Origin: an uncultured Rhodospirillaceae bacterium
GTDB lineage: Bacteria; Pseudomonadota; Alphaproteobacteria; Rhodospirillales; Casp-alpha2
Direction: 5' to 3'
DNA length: 64,000 nucleotides
Assembly (NCBI GenBank): GCA_913030825.1
Contig: CAJWCU010000004.1
Coordinates: forward strand, 62,001-126,000
The position numbers were made by a program, and so were the translations under genes. Within the stretch, counting starts at the first letter, position 1. Every line of letters starts with the position of its first letter. Below are positions 8,899 to 18,184 of the stretch, piece after piece. The notes below the pieces were generated by a model. It saw nothing but the letters and a program-made list of their open reading frames with translations. It did not search any database and had not been told where the DNA came from.

Positions 8899-9534
8899 AT
8901 GAAGTTCTATTACCGCCCCGGTTCCTGCGCCATGCTGCCCTATATCGTCCTGGAAGATTCGGGCGCCGATTACGAAGCGATCAAGGTCGATGACGACACG
9001 CTGTATTCCGAGGAATACAAGAAGATCAATCCGCGCAACCAGGTGCCGTCGCTGATCAGCGATGCGGGCGAGTTGATGACCGAAAGCGTCGCGATCGCCG
9101 TCTGGGCCGCCAACAAGTACAAATCCGATTTGATCCCGGCCACCGACAGCTGGGACTACGGCCGGATGATGATGTGCCTGAACTTCATGGCGTCGCAGCA
9201 GCATCCCCTGGGCTTCGCCTTCTACCTGCGTCCGTTCCGTTGGCACGACGACGAGGCGGTGCAGAACGTTCTGAAGGAAAAAGGCCGCCAGAACTGGCTG
9301 ACCATGATGGACCGCACCAATAGCTGGGCCAAGGAAGGGGCGGGCTGGCTGGTCGGCGACAAGATGACCTGCGCCGATGCCCTGGCCTGGGTGCATGCCC
9401 GTTGGGGCCTTCGGGTCGAGCCGAAAACCAACGAAGCCTTCCCCGAACTGTGGGCCCTGGCCAAGCGGGTCGAAGAACGCCCCAGCGTCCAGCGGGTGAT
9501 CGAGATGTCCGGCCTGGAGCCGATCCGGGACTGA
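8899..9534 (+). CDS. Glutathione S-transferase, beta-like class
   Basis: A 211-residue soluble GST. The N-terminal thioredoxin-like domain starts FYYRPGSCAM, placing a Cys at position 10 as in bacterial beta-class enzymes, where this residue forms a mixed disulfide with glutathione. NQVPSLI carries the cis-proline and ESVAIAVW the glutathione gamma-Glu contact. The C-terminal helical domain includes GAGWLVGDKMTCADALAW. The frame is open upstream through the preceding gene, but ATG 8899 gives the canonical MKFYY start. Confidence 0.85.
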   Translation: MKFYYRPGSCAMLPYIVLEDSGADYEAIKVDDDTLYSEEYKKINPRNQVPSLISDAGELMTESVAIAVWAANKYKSDLIPATDSWDYGRMMMCLNFMASQQHPLGFAFYLRPFRWHDDEAVQNVLKEKGRQNWLTMMDRTNSWAKEGAGWLVGDKMTCADALAWVHARWGLRVEPKTNEAFPELWALAKRVEERPSVQRVIEMSGLEPIRD

Positions 9535-9565
9535 CCGGCAGGATAATGGGGAAGGGGCCGACCGC

Positions 9566-10558
9566 ATGAAAGTCCTGATCACCGGTGGCTGCGGCTTCCT
9601 GGGCCAGATGATCGCCAAGGCGATCCTGGCGCGGGGGGAATTGCGTGGTCCGGACGGCAACGTGGCCGAGGTCGACAGCATTCAGTTGTTCGACCAATTG
9701 GCGCCCGTTACGCCCTTCGACTGGGCGGACAGCCGGGTGACCACGGCGGCGGGCGATATTTCCGACAAGGAAACCGTCTCGGCCCTGGTCGACCGGGACG
9801 ATATCTCGGTCTTTCACCTGGCCTCGGTCGTCTCGGCGGGCGGAGAGAAGGATTTCGACCTCGCCATGCGGGTCAACCTGCAGGGCGGGCTGAACATCCT
9901 GGAGGCCGCGCGTGCGCGCGAAGGCACACCGCGTCTGGTGTTCTCGTCCTCGCTCGCCGTGTTCGGTGGACCGGACCTCGCGAAAGAGGTCGATGACATG
10001 ACCCGCCACACGCCGGAAACGACCTATGGCATGACCAAGGCCTTCGGCGAGCTCTGCATCAACGATTATACCCGGAAGGGCTTCATCGACGGGCGCACCG
10101 TGCGCCTGCCGACCATCGTCATCCGCCCGGGCGTGCCGAACGCGGCGGCGTCGGGCTGGGCGTCCGGCATCTTCCGCGAGCCGCTGCAGGGGAAGGAGCA
10201 TGTCCTGCCGGTGCACGATGGCTTCTACATGATGCTGCTGGGCTACCGGAGTGCCGTCGAGGGCTTCCTCTGTGTCCATGATGCCGACGGCGACGCCCTG
10301 GGCCTGGACCGCACGGTCTGCCTGCCCAACAAGGCCTATGCGGTCGCCGAAATGATCGAGGCGCTGGAACGGGTCGCCGCCGAGGACGGCATCAAGTTGG
10401 GCCCCATCACCCGCGAACGGGATGCGTCGGTCGAAGCGATCTGCGGCTCCTGGCCGCTGAAGATGGATGCCAGGCGGGCGATGGCCCTGGGCTGCCCCGC
10501 GGACCGGGACTTGGACAGCGTCATCCGGGGGTTCGTCCAGGATTTCCTCACTCCCTGA
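9566..10558 (+). CDS. NAD-dependent epimerase/dehydratase, D-erythronate dehydrogenase-like
   Basis: A 330-residue extended short-chain dehydrogenase. TGGCGFLG (6-13) is the NAD-binding glycine motif; SSSLAVFGG and YGMTK (154-158) supply the catalytic Ser, Tyr and Lys. LPTIVIRPGVPNAAASGWASGIFREPL resembles the D-erythronate dehydrogenase (DenD) group rather than sugar-nucleotide epimerases. DenD oxidises erythronate at C2 in tetronate breakdown, but the usual partners (DenK or OtnK kinase, DenC/OtnC, OtnI) are not in the window, so the substrate is tentative. It is the last gene before a strong terminator. Confidence 0.82.
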   Translation: MKVLITGGCGFLGQMIAKAILARGELRGPDGNVAEVDSIQLFDQLAPVTPFDWADSRVTTAAGDISDKETVSALVDRDDISVFHLASVVSAGGEKDFDLAMRVNLQGGLNILEAARAREGTPRLVFSSSLAVFGGPDLAKEVDDMTRHTPETTYGMTKAFGELCINDYTRKGFIDGRTVRLPTIVIRPGVPNAAASGWASGIFREPLQGKEHVLPVHDGFYMMLLGYRSAVEGFLCVHDADGDALGLDRTVCLPNKAYAVAEMIEALERVAAEDGIKLGPITRERDASVEAICGSWPLKMDARRAMALGCPADRDLDSVIRGFVQDFLTP

Positions 10559-10582
10559 TCCCGCCCGGCGATTTCGGCAAAG

Positions 10583-10614
10583 AAAAAGGCCCCGGAAATC
10601 TCCGGGGCCTTTTC
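10583..10614. terminator. Bidirectional intrinsic terminator
   Basis: AAAAGGCCCCGG and CCGGGGCCTTTT form a 12-base perfect stem around a short loop, with A and T runs on either side. It separates the + strand SDR gene (stop 10558) from the - strand petC (stop 10639) and serves both directions. Confidence 0.9.
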
Positions 10615-10638
10615 TATTCGATACGTGACCGAAGCGAC

Positions 10639-11481
10639 TTAGTGGATGTCGCTCCAGATCTTCCGCTTAAGCGCATAGAGCATGCCCGTCAGCGCCAGCA
10701 GGAACAGCATCACCTTCACGCCGAGGCGCTTGCGCGCTTCGAGTTCCGGTTCCGCCGTCCAGGCCAGGAACATGGTCACGTCGTGCGCCATCTGCGAAAC
10801 CGTGGCCTTGGTGCCGTCGGAAAATTCGACGCCTTCTTCGACCAGCGGCGGCGCCATGGCGATGACATGGCCCGGGAAGTACTTGTTGTAGCTACCGCCC
10901 GGGGGCATTTCGAAGCCGTCGGGGGCTTCTTCATAGCCGGTCAGCAGGGCGTAGACGTAATCCGCGCCGATGGTGAACCCGCCCGGGTGCTTCATGGAGA
11001 CCTTGATCACCGAATCGCCGCCCTGGGCGCGCGCCTTGGTGATCAGCGACAGGTCCGGCGGCGCCTTCCCGCCGTTGGCGGCGGCAGCCGCCTTGGCGTT
11101 CGGGAACGGCGACGGCATGGGATCGGACGGCGTCCGTTTCCGCATGAACATTTCCCCGTCGTCGTTGGGGCCGTCCTCGATCTCATACTCGGCGGCCAGC
11201 GCCTTGACCTGGGCTTCCGAGTACCCGATGTCCGCCAGGTTGCGGAACTTGATCAGGTTCAGGGAATGACAGGCCGCACAGACTTCCTTGTAGACCTGGT
11301 AGCCACGCTGGACCGAGGCCCGGTCGAAGGTTCCGAACAGACCCTTGAAGGTCCAATCCTGAACTTCCGGCTTGGGGCCGGCGGCCGCCGCCTGGGCGGT
11401 GGTGGGTGCCAAAGCTGCGACCGAAACGGCGGCAGCGGTGAGAACGGCCGCGAAGGCGGTCTTGATGGTTGGTTTCATCAT
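10639..11481 (-). CDS. petC: Cytochrome c1 of the bc1 complex
   Basis: A 280-residue c-type cytochrome of the inner membrane, haem facing the periplasm; it passes electrons from the Rieske centre to soluble cytochrome c. A cleaved signal peptide (about 1-34) is followed by the haem-binding CAACH (68-72), the axial Met209 in VIAMAPPL and a C-terminal anchor helix (254-271) ending in KRKIWSDIH. The frame extends upstream into petB, but the double ATG at 11481/11478 gives a proper signal peptide. It starts 5 bases after the petB stop. Third gene of petABC; b and c1 are separate and not fused. Confidence 0.95.
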   Translation of the reverse strand: MMKPTIKTAFAAVLTAAAVSVAALAPTTAQAAAAGPKPEVQDWTFKGLFGTFDRASVQRGYQVYKEVCAACHSLNLIKFRNLADIGYSEAQVKALAAEYEIEDGPNDDGEMFMRKRTPSDPMPSPFPNAKAAAAANGGKAPPDLSLITKARAQGGDSVIKVSMKHPGGFTIGADYVYALLTGYEEAPDGFEMPPGGSYNKYFPGHVIAMAPPLVEEGVEFSDGTKATVSQMAHDVTMFLAWTAEPELEARKRLGVKVMLFLLALTGMLYALKRKIWSDIH

Positions 11482-11486
11482 GTTCC

Positions 11487-12764
11487 TTACTCCGCGGGCT
11501 GCGTGACCGAGGCCGAAATGCTTTCCGGCGTGGCCAGGGGCCGTTCCAGGACACCCAGGATGGGCAGGATCACCAGAAGGTGGGCGAAGTAGTAGGTCGT
11601 CGCGACCTGACCCAACACCACCCAGATACCTTCCGCCGGATGCGCGCCGACCATGCCGAGCACGATCCAGTCCAGCACGAAGATCCAGAAGAACCACTTG
11701 TAGACCGGGCGATACCGGGCCGAGCGCACCTTCGAGGTGTCCAACCAGGGGATCAGGGCCAACAGGATGATCGATCCGAACATCGCGATGACGCCCGCGA
11801 GTTTCGCCGTCATCAGCCAGGAAACCGGCCAATACAGGATGAACTCGTTCGTGAACGCCCGGAGGATCGCGTAGGACGGCAGGAAGTACCATTCCGGCAC
11901 GATATGCGGCGGCGTCGCGAGGGAGTCGGCCGGGATGTAGTTGTCCGCCTCGCCGAAGTAGTTGGGCGCGAAGAACACGAAGAACAGGAAGATCAGCATG
12001 AACACGCCCATCCCGTACAGATCCTTGATCGTGAAGTACGGGTGGAAGGGAATGGTGTCCTGCGGGCCTTTCACGTCGACGCCCGTCGGGTTGTTGGACC
12101 CGAAGGTATGCAGCGCCCAGATATGCATGATCACCAGGCCCAGAATGACGAAGGGCAGCAGGTAATGCAGCGAGAAGAAACGGTTCAGCGTCGGGTTATC
12201 GACAACGAAGCCGCCCCACAGCAGGGTCACGAGGCTCTCGCCGACCACCGGAATGGCCGAGAACAGGTTGGTGATGACCGTCGCACCCCAGTAGGACATC
12301 TGGCCCCAGGGCAGAACGTAGCCCATGAACGCCGTCGCCATCATGGCCAACAGGATCAGCACGCCGATGATCCACAGCAATTCGCGCGGGTACTTGTAGG
12401 ACCCGAAATAGAGGCCGCGGAAGATGTGGATGTAGACGGCGATGAAGAAGAAGCTGGCGCCGTTCATGTGCAGATACCGGATCAGCCAGCCGCCGTTGAC
12501 GTCGCGCATGATGCGCTCGACCGAATTGAAGGCCAGCGTCGTGTGCGGCGTGTAGTGCATGACCAGCACGATGCCGGAAACGATCATGATGATCAGGGCA
12601 AGGCCCGCCAGCGATCCGAAGTTCCACCAGTAATTGAGGTTCTTCGGCGCCGGATAGCCGGAGCCCACGGAATGATCGATGAAGGAGAAGATCGGCATGC
12701 GATGCTCGATCCACTTCACGACCCCGTTCTGCATGAATTTGCTTGTCGGTTGTTGTTCGCTCAT
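11487..12764 (-). CDS. petB: Cytochrome b of the bc1 complex
   Basis: A 425-residue integral membrane protein with eight expected helices that holds both b haems and the Qo and Qi quinone sites. The four haem ligands are visible as His99, His113, His200 and His214 in LHMNGAS, YIHIFRG, SLHYLLP and MHIWALH. The Qo-site motif PEWYF and the [19 protein letters not shown] segment are intact. Full length for a bacterial cytochrome b. Second gene of petABC, 11 bases after petA. Confidence 0.97.
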   Translation of the reverse strand: MSEQQPTSKFMQNGVVKWIEHRMPIFSFIDHSVGSGYPAPKNLNYWWNFGSLAGLALIIMIVSGIVLVMHYTPHTTLAFNSVERIMRDVNGGWLIRYLHMNGASFFFIAVYIHIFRGLYFGSYKYPRELLWIIGVLILLAMMATAFMGYVLPWGQMSYWGATVITNLFSAIPVVGESLVTLLWGGFVVDNPTLNRFFSLHYLLPFVILGLVIMHIWALHTFGSNNPTGVDVKGPQDTIPFHPYFTIKDLYGMGVFMLIFLFFVFFAPNYFGEADNYIPADSLATPPHIVPEWYFLPSYAILRAFTNEFILYWPVSWLMTAKLAGVIAMFGSIILLALIPWLDTSKVRSARYRPVYKWFFWIFVLDWIVLGMVGAHPAEGIWVVLGQVATTYYFAHLLVILPILGVLERPLATPESISASVTQPAE

Positions 12765-12775
12765 GACGTCCCCCG

Positions 12776-13330
12776 TTAACCGATCTTGACCTGGGTGTCC
12801 GACTGGAACTCATACGTCGGCACAGGCAGGTTGAGAGGCGCCGGGCCCTTGCGGATCCGGCCCGAGGTGTCGTAGTGCGAGCCGTGGCAGGGGCAGAACC
12901 AGCCGCCGAAGTCACCCTTCGGCTCGCCTTCTTTCTGACCCAGCGGAATGCAGCCCAGGTGGGTGCAGACCCCGACCATGACCAGCCAATCCGGCTTGAT
13001 CACACGATCCGCGTCCTTCGCCGGATCGGGCAGGGCGGCCGAATCGTCGGCTTTCGCCTGTTCGATCTCGGCCTTCGTCCGATGGCGGATGAACACCGGC
13101 TTGCCCTGCCAGACGACGGTGATGCTCTGGCCTTCCGCGATGGGGGCCAAGTTCACTTCCGTCGTCGCCAGGGCCAGTGTGTCGGCCGCGGGATTGAGGC
13201 TGTTAACGAACGGCCACAGGGACAACGCGGTACCCACCGCGCCGACCGTAGCCGTGGAAACCAGTAGGAAATCGCGGCGTGTCTGCTCGTCGATTTCGGC
13301 TGATGGCGGGGTGCTCGCCGTGTCGCTCAT
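12776..13330 (-). CDS. petA: Ubiquinol-cytochrome c reductase iron-sulfur (Rieske) subunit
   Basis: A 184-residue Rieske protein. A Tat-type N-terminus (RRDFLLV from residue 18) leads into an uncleaved membrane anchor. The 2Fe-2S cluster ligands are in CTHLGC (122-127) and CPCHGSHYD (146-154). A GTG lies two codons upstream, but ATG 13330 has the AAGGGGAAG ribosome site at proper spacing and is preferred. It leads petABC; the 279-base region upstream, shared with divergent trmL, should hold the promoter. Confidence 0.96.
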   Translation of the reverse strand: MSDTASTPPSAEIDEQTRRDFLLVSTATVGAVGTALSLWPFVNSLNPAADTLALATTEVNLAPIAEGQSITVVWQGKPVFIRHRTKAEIEQAKADDSAALPDPAKDADRVIKPDWLVMVGVCTHLGCIPLGQKEGEPKGDFGGWFCPCHGSHYDTSGRIRKGPAPLNLPVPTYEFQSDTQVKIG

Positions 13331-13609
13331 AAGCACTTCCCCTTAAATAAAAGGTGTTTTGATCTTGTGCACCGTTCCGGGCCGTAGAATTCGAGGTCCG
13401 GACGGCCCCCGTAACGTCACCGCCGAATTTAAGGGACCGGCGACTAAGAGGCAACGGCGCGGTGATCTTTCCCACCAGCCGAAATTGTGCGGACCCGGGG
13501 GCGCCCGCACGAACCGGCGAGACCTTATGTCGAGTAGGGCTTTCAGGCAAGGGCTAACTGGTGAGAAACGCTTGCAAAACGTGGGCATTCGCCGCTTCAT
13601 GACCCGGCC

Positions 13610-14080
13610 ATGGCCGGACCGATCGAAATCGCCCTGTTTGAACCCGATATCCCGCAGAACACGGGCGCCGTGATGCGCACGGCGGCCTGTCTGGATGCGC
13701 GGCTTCATATTGTGGAGCCTTGCGGGTTCGTGCTGTCCGATGCCCGGATGCGGCGGTCCGGCATGGACTATCTCGACCATTTGGACTGGGTCCGGCATGC
13801 GTCCTGGGACCGATTCCATGCCGCCATGGCGGATCGCCGTCTGGTTCTGCTGACCACGCAGGCGGCGGAAACCCTACCGGCCTTCGAATTCCGGGCCGGT
13901 GACGTGCTGCTGTTCGGCCGGGAAAGCGCCGGCGTGCCGGATAACGTCCATGCGGCGGCGGATGCGCGCCTCCGGATTCCCCTGATGCCCGGCACGCGAT
14001 CCTTGAACCTGGCGGCCAGTGCGGCCATGGTGCTGGCCGTGGCGCTCGACCGGCTCCACGCCTTTCCATCAAACGTTTGA
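13610..14080 (+). CDS. trmL: tRNA (cytidine(34)-2'-O)-methyltransferase
   Basis: A 156-residue SPOUT-fold methyltransferase that modifies the wobble base of tRNA-Leu in E. coli. Typical motifs are EPDIPQNTGAVMRTAACLDARLHIVEPCGF at the N-terminus, FGRESAGVP in the middle and IPLMPGTRSLNLAASAAMVLAVAL, the knot that binds S-adenosylmethionine. Length is normal for TrmL, which lacks extra RNA-binding domains. hemF follows after 21 bases. Confidence 0.93.
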   Translation: MAGPIEIALFEPDIPQNTGAVMRTAACLDARLHIVEPCGFVLSDARMRRSGMDYLDHLDWVRHASWDRFHAAMADRRLVLLTTQAAETLPAFEFRAGDVLLFGRESAGVPDNVHAAADARLRIPLMPGTRSLNLAASAAMVLAVALDRLHAFPSNV

Positions 14081-14101
14081 ACCCCGGGACAATCGATACC
14101 C

Positions 14102-14983
14102 ATGACCGACGCTGGCTATACCGACGCCCATAAATCCCGCGCCAAGGCCTGGTTCGAACGCCTGCGCGACGATTTCTGCCATGCCCTGGAAACGGTCGAG
14201 GACGAGGTCGCCGGCCCCAACGGCACCAGCGCGCGCCAACCCGGGCGGTTCGAACGCAAATCCTGGGAACGTCCCGGCGAGGCCGGAAAAATGGGCGGCG
14301 GCGGCGTCATGGCCGTGATGCGCGGCGGCCGGGTTTTCGAGAAGGCCGGGGTCAACGTCTCGACCGTCATGGGCACGTTTTCCGAGGAATTCCGCGCCCG
14401 TATCCCGGGGGCGTCCGAAGACCCCCGGTTCTGGGCATCCGGCATCTCGACCGTGATCCATCCCAATTCGCCGCATGTCCCGGCGGCGCACATGAACACG
14501 CGGATGATCGTCACGACCCAGGGCTGGTTCGGCGGCGGCGGCGACCTGACGCCGGTGTTTCCCGACGACGCCGACACGGCGCGCTTCCATGCCGCCTTCA
14601 AGGACGCCTGCGACGCCCACGACGACGCCTACTATCCGAAGTTCAAGGAATGGTGCGACACGTACTTCTACCTGCCGCACCGGGGGGAGCCGCGGGGCGT
14701 CGGCGGGATTTTCTACGATCAGCACAACACCGGCGATTGGGAGGCCGATTTCGCCTTCACCCAGGACGTCGGCCGCGCCTTCGCCGACGTCTATCCGGAA
14801 ATCGTCCGCAAACAGATGAACCGAACCTGGACCGACGAAGACCGTGAGGCCCAGCGCATCAAGCGCGGTCGCTACGTGGAATTCAACCTGCTGTATGACC
14901 GGGGCACAATCTTCGGCCTGCAGACCGGCGGCAATACGGAAGCGATCCTGATGAGCCTGCCGCCGGATGTGGCCTGGCCGTAG
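14102..14983 (+). CDS. hemF: Oxygen-dependent coproporphyrinogen III oxidase
   Basis: A 293-residue cytosolic enzyme of haem synthesis that uses O2 to decarboxylate two propionates of coproporphyrinogen III. Visible family segments are [27 protein letters not shown], the glycine-rich [19 protein letters not shown], and the closing [35 protein letters not shown]. Its presence beside bc1 fits an organism that respires oxygen. Same direction as trmL, 21 bases apart. Confidence 0.97.
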   Translation: MTDAGYTDAHKSRAKAWFERLRDDFCHALETVEDEVAGPNGTSARQPGRFERKSWERPGEAGKMGGGGVMAVMRGGRVFEKAGVNVSTVMGTFSEEFRARIPGASEDPRFWASGISTVIHPNSPHVPAAHMNTRMIVTTQGWFGGGGDLTPVFPDDADTARFHAAFKDACDAHDDAYYPKFKEWCDTYFYLPHRGEPRGVGGIFYDQHNTGDWEADFAFTQDVGRAFADVYPEIVRKQMNRTWTDEDREAQRIKRGRYVEFNLLYDRGTIFGLQTGGNTEAILMSLPPDVAWP

Positions 14984-15288
14984 TTTTCAGCTCAAAGTCC
15001 GCCCGCCCCAAGCCGGTGTGACGCCGAGGCGGCGCAAGGCCGACCCGGCCATCCCCATGCGCCGCGAACTGCATTAAACAATCTCTGGAAACGGCGCGGC
15101 GGCGATCCGCTTTCTGGGACCGCCGCCGGCGCTTGGATCGCTCGAAACGAAGCGTTTCGAATACGGTTTTTTAGGGCCGCCCGTACGGCCTTGTTTTGAA
15201 ACCACGATCTTTTTGCCGTGGTTATCAGAGGCCCGGTGAACCTACCGGGAGAAGGTTACTCAGCTGTTAACGTTTGGACGAAAACAGC
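14984..15288. other. Gap between convergent hemF and flgG-like gene, with several inverted repeats
   Basis: No gene is seen in these 305 bases. The sequence holds four inverted repeats: TCGAAACG/CGTTTCGA around AAG (15142-15160), GGCCG/CGGCC (15175-15190) followed by TTGTTTT on the + strand, AACCACG/CGTGGTT (15200-15223) and CCCGGT/ACCGGG (15232-15249). The second is the best candidate for a hemF terminator. The others may be part of a convergent terminator region. Confidence 0.5.
15175..15197 (+). terminator. Possible terminator of trmL-hemF
   Basis: A short GGCCG/CGGCC stem with a six-base loop is followed directly by TTGTTTT. It lies 190 bases past the hemF stop, rather far, so the call is weak. 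Confidence 0.35.
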
Positions 15289-16068
15289 CTAGCTGGACTT
15301 GGTCGACATCATCTGGTCGGCGGTCTGGATGACCTTGGAGCTCAACTCATAGGCCCGCATGGCCTTGACCATGTTGGAGATTTCCTCGACCGGATTGACG
15401 TTCGAGGTCTCCAGGAAGCCCTGCAGCAGGGTGCCGAAGCCGCCCGTGCCGGCGATCCCGATCAGGGGTGCTCCGGAAGCCGTGGTTTCCTGGAACAGGC
15501 TGTCGCCGATCGCCTTCAGGCCGCCTTCGTTGGGGAACCGGGCCATGGTCAGCTGGCCGACGTTCTGCGGCTGCGGCTGGCCTTCAAAGCTGGCCAGGAC
15601 CTCGCCCGAGGTATTGATGGTAACCTCGATGGCGCCCTGCGGAATGGCGATGCCGCCGCCGACGGTCAGACCGTCGTGGGTGACCAACTGACCCTGTTCG
15701 TTGAGCTGAAAGGCCCCCGCCCGGGTATATCCGGTGTCGCCGCTGGCCAGGGTCACCGGAATGTAGCCCGAGCCCTGAACGGCGAGATCGAAGGGGTTGC
15801 CCGTTTGTTTCAGGTTGCCCTGTTCGACGACGCGGTAGAACGACGCGGTGCGCACGCCCAGACCGGCCTTGACGCCGGACGGCACGATACCGCTGGCGCG
15901 CGAATGGGTGTTGTTGGGGCGTTTGTTGTCTTCGTAGACGAGATCGTTGAACGACGCCCGGCGGCGTTGATAGCCGGTCGTGTTCATGTTCGCCAGGTTG
16001 TTGGCGATCACGTCCACGCGTTGCTGCTGTGCCACCATGCCACTGGCGGCGATATATAGAGGATTCAT
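15289..16068 (-). CDS. flgG: Flagellar basal-body rod protein FlgG-like
   Basis: A 259-residue distal-rod type protein, the usual length of FlgG. The N-terminus MNPLYIAASGMVAQQQRVDVIANNLANMNTTGYQ and the C-terminus (VEEISNMVKAMRAYELSSKVIQTADQMM) are the paired rod/hook family helices. FlgG and not FlgF is preferred because of the GFLETSNVNPVEEISNMVKAMRAYE ending. It is exported by the flagellar type III system. It stands alone: no other flagellar gene is in the window, which is unusual, and it may be a second copy. A sigma-54-like promoter lies 80 bases upstream. Confidence 0.82.
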   Translation of the reverse strand: MNPLYIAASGMVAQQQRVDVIANNLANMNTTGYQRRRASFNDLVYEDNKRPNNTHSRASGIVPSGVKAGLGVRTASFYRVVEQGNLKQTGNPFDLAVQGSGYIPVTLASGDTGYTRAGAFQLNEQGQLVTHDGLTVGGGIAIPQGAIEVTINTSGEVLASFEGQPQPQNVGQLTMARFPNEGGLKAIGDSLFQETTASGAPLIGIAGTGGFGTLLQGFLETSNVNPVEEISNMVKAMRAYELSSKVIQTADQMMSTKSS

Positions 16069-16388
16069 TTTTTCCCGTTCCTTGTACGTTTGCCGTTGCC
16101 GGCGCCTTCGCCGGGGTTATCCCCGATCCCGGTATTGCCCGTTTTGTTTCAATCCCCGTGCCACAATCTAGATTGTTTTGATTCAATGACTTAGGTGTAG
16201 AAAACGCGCGCGGGAACGGCAGAAAACGCCGCCGTAAGGGCAAGAATTGCCGGGTCCGGCGGCGGAAGCGGGGCGAGACTTCGACTTCCGGCCTTGTCTT
16301 CCGCTCCTTCCCGCGCCACTTTCCGGAAAACCCTTTCCGGGCCGCTTGGTCCGGTCAATCGGTAGAGACAGTCCAAGGAGGAAACCCC
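16069..16388. other. Divergent intergenic region between flgG-like and quinone oxidoreductase genes
   Basis: These 320 bases hold the sigma-54-like site described separately. The half nearer to the oxidoreductase gene is GC-rich, with no open frame that looks like a gene. An AAGGAGG ribosome binding site lies just before ATG 16389. I see no further clear site. Confidence 0.5.
16148..16163 (-). promoter_or_regulatory. Sigma-54-like promoter of the flgG-like gene
   Basis: On the - strand the sequence reads TGGCACGGGGATTGAA, matching the sigma-54 consensus TGGCACG-N4-TTGC with the correct ten-base spacing between the -24 GG and the -12 element. The last consensus base is A in place of C. It is 80 bases upstream of the start. 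Sigma-54 control of rod and hook genes is well known in alphaproteobacteria. Confidence 0.5.
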
Positions 16389-17387
16389 ATGCGCGCCTAT
16401 TGGTACGACCGCGCCGGCCCGGCGGCCGACGTTCTGAATTTCGGCGATCTGCCTGACCCCGAACCGGGCCCCGGCGAGGTCCGCGTCCGCACGGCCTTTT
16501 CCGCCGTCAATCCGACCGATGTGAAACGCCGGTCGTCCGGCCGCGAATTGTCCAAATTTTCGCCGATCATTCCCAACAACGACGGTTCCGGCGTGATCGA
16601 TAAGGTCGGCGAGGGCGTCAACAACGCGCGCCTGGGCCAGCGTGTCTGGATTTTCGGCGCCCAGCACGGTCGCCCTCACGGCACGGCGGCGGAATTCGTC
16701 GTCCTGCCGGCGCGCCAGGCGGTGCCGTTGGCCGGCGACGTGACGTTGAGCCAGGGCGCCTGCGCCGGGGTGCCGGTGGTCACGGCCTATCACGCGTTGT
16801 TCGCCGACGGCGATATCTCGCGCAAGACGGTGCTGGTCACCGGCGGCACGGGCCGGGTCGGCGCCTATGCCGTGCAACTGGGCGTCTGGGGCGGAGCGCG
16901 GGTGATCGCGACCTGCGGGTCCGAGGAAAATTGCGCCGAGGCCAAATCCCTCGGCGCCGCCGTCGCGCTCAATTACAAGGAGCCGAACCTGAAGGAGCGG
17001 ATTATCGAGGCCGCTGGCGGCCCCGTGGACCGTATCGTCGAGGTCGCCTTCGGCGCCAACACGGGCCTGTTGCCCGATATCCTCAAGCCCAACGGCACGG
17101 TCGCGACCTATGCCTCGGACGCCGTGCCCGAGCCGACCTTCCCGTTCAACCAATGGATGGCCAACAACGTGAATATCCGCATGTTCACGATCTACGAGCT
17201 CGGCGCCGAGCGGCAGGACGAGGTTTTGCAGGCCGTCAGCCCGCTGCTCAACGATGACAATCTGGTTCATCGGGTCGGTGAGCGCTTCGCCTTCGAGGAC
17301 GTTGTGAAGTCCCACGAAGCGGTCGAGCAGGGTGCGGTACACGGCGTCGCCCAGATCCTGGTCGCCCCGGACTTGGCCGACCGCTGA
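16389..17387 (+). CDS. NADPH:quinone reductase, zinc-independent MDR family
   Basis: A 332-residue medium-chain dehydrogenase/reductase. The N-terminal GroES-like domain contains the family stretch VRTAFSAVNPTDVKRR; the Rossmann domain has VTGGTGRVGAYAVQLGVWGGARVIAT for NADPH. Zinc-binding cysteines of alcohol dehydrogenases are missing, which places it with quinone oxidoreductases (QOR/zeta-crystallin). It sits next to pirin, glutathionyl-hydroquinone reductase and azoreductase genes, and together these suggest quinone or electrophile handling. It has its own promoter region and a terminator after it. Confidence 0.87.
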   Translation: MRAYWYDRAGPAADVLNFGDLPDPEPGPGEVRVRTAFSAVNPTDVKRRSSGRELSKFSPIIPNNDGSGVIDKVGEGVNNARLGQRVWIFGAQHGRPHGTAAEFVVLPARQAVPLAGDVTLSQGACAGVPVVTAYHALFADGDISRKTVLVTGGTGRVGAYAVQLGVWGGARVIATCGSEENCAEAKSLGAAVALNYKEPNLKERIIEAAGGPVDRIVEVAFGANTGLLPDILKPNGTVATYASDAVPEPTFPFNQWMANNVNIRMFTIYELGAERQDEVLQAVSPLLNDDNLVHRVGERFAFEDVVKSHEAVEQGAVHGVAQILVAPDLADR

Positions 17388-17402
17388 TCCCAAAACGCCG
17401 AA

Positions 17403-17432
17403 CGGCCGCCCCCCGGCATTGAGGGGCGGCCG
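17403..17432. terminator. Hairpin terminator between convergent genes
   Basis: CGGCCGCCCC and GGGGCGGCCG form a perfect ten-base stem with a ten-base loop between the oxidoreductase stop (17387) and the pirin stop (17460). The T run is poor on the + strand; on the - strand a GTTTT follows. Confidence 0.7.
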
Positions 17433-17459
17433 CGTCGGGCGGGGCAGTATGAGGTGGCG

Positions 17460-18164
17460 TTACGGTACGTCGACGACGACGACCTCCGCTTCGGTCATGG
17501 CGCGGATGGTGATGTCGTCCACGTCGGTGACGGCGGTGCCGGAGCGTTCGGGCGCCGGTCTGCCGTTGATCTCCAGCGTTCCCCGGGCGGGCACGATATA
17601 GGCGCTGCGCCCCGCACCCAGTCGATGGGCGATTTCCTCGCCCGCCGTCAGGGTCGCCCCCAAGACGGCGGCATCCTGATGGATGGTCAGGGCGTCGCTG
17701 TCGCGGTCCTCCGGGCGTCCGGAGGCGAGGATTTCCAGCCGCCCGTCCCGCGTTTCCTTAGGGAACTTGCGGGCATCCCATCGCGGCTCGATGCCGGTCT
17801 GATTGGGCTCGATCCAAATCTGGAACAGGGTCGTCGGGTCGTCTTCCTTGTTGTATTCGGCATGCAGGATGCCGGTGCCCGCCGACATGACCTGGACGTC
17901 GCCGGCTTCCGTGCGGCCCTGATTTCCCAGGTTGTCGGCGTGGGTGATCGCACCCCGGCGGACATAGGTGATGATCTCCATGTCCCGGTGGCCGTGCGGA
18001 TCGAACCCGCGGCCCGGTTCGATCGTATCGTCGTTCCAGACCAACAACGGCCCCAGGCCCGTGCGCGCCGGGTCGTAGTATCCGGCGAAAGAGAAATGAT
18101 AGCGGGCGTTCAGCCAGTCGTTGGAAAACCGGCCCAGCTCGCCCAGGGGTGTGACGGTAATCAT
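17460..18164 (-). CDS. Pirin family protein
   Basis: A 234-residue bicupin. The metal ligands of pirins are present: His57 and His59 in FDPHGHRDMEI, His101 and Glu103 in GILHAEYN. Some bacterial pirins (YhhW) have quercetin 2,3-dioxygenase activity; others have regulatory roles. The frame is open upstream, but ATG 18164 starts the domain properly. It is the third gene of an operon azoR - glutathionyl-hydroquinone reductase - pirin, 20 bases after the reductase, which supports a part in aromatic or quinone metabolism. Confidence 0.9.
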   Translation of the reverse strand: MITVTPLGELGRFSNDWLNARYHFSFAGYYDPARTGLGPLLVWNDDTIEPGRGFDPHGHRDMEIITYVRRGAITHADNLGNQGRTEAGDVQVMSAGTGILHAEYNKEDDPTTLFQIWIEPNQTGIEPRWDARKFPKETRDGRLEILASGRPEDRDSDALTIHQDAAVLGATLTAGEEIAHRLGAGRSAYIVPARGTLEINGRPAPERSGTAVTDVDDITIRAMTEAEVVVVDVP

Positions 18165-18184
18165 GGTTTCGGTGTCCTTATGGT

